A stretch of 46,419 nucleotides of DNA from positions 52,098 through 98,516 of the forward strand of contig VRUH01000011.1 of NCBI GenBank assembly GCA_019456185.1, in the 5' to 3' direction. The first letter of the stretch is position 1, and each line of letters opens with the position of its first letter. The position numbers were made by a program, and so were the translations under genes. This stretch comes from Candidatus Glassbacteria bacterium (GTDB taxonomy: Bacteria; Gemmatimonadota; Glassbacteria; GWA2-58-10). The notes beneath the pieces are model-generated. The model worked only from the letters and a program-made list of their open reading frames with translations. It was not told the DNA's origin and did not search any database. Below, piece after piece: positions 45,854 through 46,419 of this stretch.

Positions 45854-46045
45854 CTACCTGCGGGTCATGTCCTTTCTCATTTTTCTTTTGGCGGAGTTCA
45901 GTTTACGCTTGCGTTTTTCGCTGGGCTTCTCAAAGTGACGGTGCTTTCGCAGGTCGGAGAGAATTCCTGCTTTTTCGCATTTTTTCTTGAACCTCTTTAA
46001 CGCCTTTTCAAAATTATCACCTTCATCGATATACACCTCAGGCAC
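45854..46045 (-). CDS. rpsU: Ribosomal protein S21
   Basis: 63-residue, very basic small-subunit protein next to the anti-Shine-Dalgarno end of 16S rRNA. The sequence is typical: VYIDEGDNFEKALKRFKKKC, GILSDLRKHRHFEKPSEKRK, and a basic tail. The start is GTG 46045, six bases after GGGGAGGT. It is transcribed from its own promoter and ends in a strong terminator, so it is separate from mutS2 and dnaG. Confidence 0.95.
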   Translation of the reverse strand: MPEVYIDEGDNFEKALKRFKKKCEKAGILSDLRKHRHFEKPSEKRKRKLNSAKRKMRKDMTRR

Positions 46046-46100
46046 GCAGATACCTCCCCGCCATAGGGTTTAACAAAATATTAAGGGCCAAAGTGAATTC

Positions 46101-46129
46101 AAAATACTATTATGAGCCACAAAAGTCAA
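46101..46129 (-). promoter_or_regulatory. Promoter of rpsU
   Basis: TTGACT, 17 bases, TATTTT, about 56 bases upstream of the GTG start. A second TTGACA lies nine bases further upstream and could give an overlapping promoter. Confidence 0.55.
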
Positions 46130-46152
46130 GTACTGTCAATAAATTATACGTC

Positions 46153-46419
46153 TCATTCGAACAGCTTGTCGATTTCGTCCTGGCTGATACTCACGTCGCC
46201 GTCATCGTCTTCCTTTTTTTTCCCGGACGAGGGTTTTTCCTCTTTCACTTTTTTATCAGTTTTGCCTGCCGCCGGTTCCTCCGCGGCTGCTTCTTTCTCC
46301 ACAACCTCAGCCTCTTCCGCCGCTTCTTCCGGCTCAGCTTCTTCTTCCCCTGCCGCCGGTTCCTCCGCGGCTGCTTCTTCCTCCACAGCCTCAGCCTCTT
46401 CCGCCGCCTCTTCCGGCTC
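46153..46419 (-). CDS. C-terminus of an acidic repeat protein ending in a FliM-like motif
   Basis: The frame runs off the right edge; 88 residues are visible. The outer part is a tandem repeat of 28 residues (84 bases), made almost only of Ala, Glu, Pro, Val and Gly. A Lys/Glu linker follows, and the last residues are DVSISQDEIDKLFE. The end resembles the LSQxEIDALL motif found at the N-terminus of FliM and FliY, which binds CheY or CheC; here it sits at the C-terminus. The body of the protein is outside the window, so no function is assigned. The gene is upstream of the rpsU promoter. Confidence 0.65.
   Translation of the reverse strand, partial: EPEEAAEEAEAVEEEAAAEEPAAGEEEAEPEEAAEEAEVVEKEAAAEEPAAGKTDKKVKEEKPSSGKKKEDDDGDVSISQDEIDKLFE
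46265..46419. repeat. 84-base tandem repeat inside the acidic protein gene
   Basis: The segment starting CCTGCCGCCGGTTCCTCC at 46265 recurs at 46349, a period of 84 bases (28 codons) with few changes. The second copy is cut by the window edge, so the copy number is unknown. Confidence 0.8.

Overview
This 46.4 kb window is a GC-rich (about 60% by eye) bacterial chromosome segment that is mostly housekeeping. Secreted proteins with signal peptides and a patatin/Omp85-type outer-membrane protein remnant point to a Gram-negative cell. GlnRS, a lactate-dehydrogenase-like malate dehydrogenase, two-subunit class I fumarase, S21, MutS2, a DUF5916 protein and a Minf_1886-family protein together suggest an uncultured lineage near the FCB or PVC groups. 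I cannot place it more precisely from the sequence.

Layout. 1-4.7 kb: the end of a membrane protein, glnS, a 96-residue in-frame stub of a patatin/Omp85 protein, and an M61 peptidase. 5-9.3 kb: a secreted dockerin-type protein, then a signalling operon (HDOD protein, hybrid histidine kinase, membrane-anchored coiled coil). 9.4-13 kb: a DUF5916 outer-membrane-type protein convergent with a GH29 alpha-L-fucosidase. 13.2-19.6 kb: tRNA-Met, a YigZ-family protein, lon, a Minf_1886-family gene, and a TCA-cycle cluster (mdh and both fumarase subunits). 19.6-21.7 kb: a three-helix membrane protein, an isolated FliN-like protein, and rsmA.

21.7-32.7 kb, minus strand: the classic translation/RNA cluster rimP-nusA-infB-DUF503-rbfA-truB-ribF-rpsO-pnp-M16 peptidase. 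32.9-36.8 kb, minus strand: a coiled-coil zinc-ribbon gene, rnpB (RNase P RNA), recJ-rsmD-coaD. 37-37.15 kb: tRNA-Ile2(CAT) and tRNA-Val(CAC) with their own promoter and terminator.

37.3-39 kb is the accessory pocket: an AT-rich HEPN-motif gene of likely foreign origin and a tiny membrane protein, flanked by copies of a C/G-hairpin repeat. 39.1-46.1 kb, minus strand: the macromolecular-synthesis genes rpsU, dnaG and rpoD, with mutS2 between rpsU and dnaG and another copy of the repeat between mutS2 and dnaG. The window ends inside a gene for an acidic, tandem-repeat protein whose C-terminus resembles the FliM EIDALL motif.

Most minus-strand transcription units end in clear Rho-independent terminators, and several sigma-70 promoters with 17-bp spacing are readable. 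No CRISPR array or complete transposon was seen. The observations most worth a second look are the patatin/Omp85 stub, the HEPN gene with its flanking repeats, the repeat family itself (paired changes in one hairpin), and the FliM/FliN-like fragments outside any flagellar operon.
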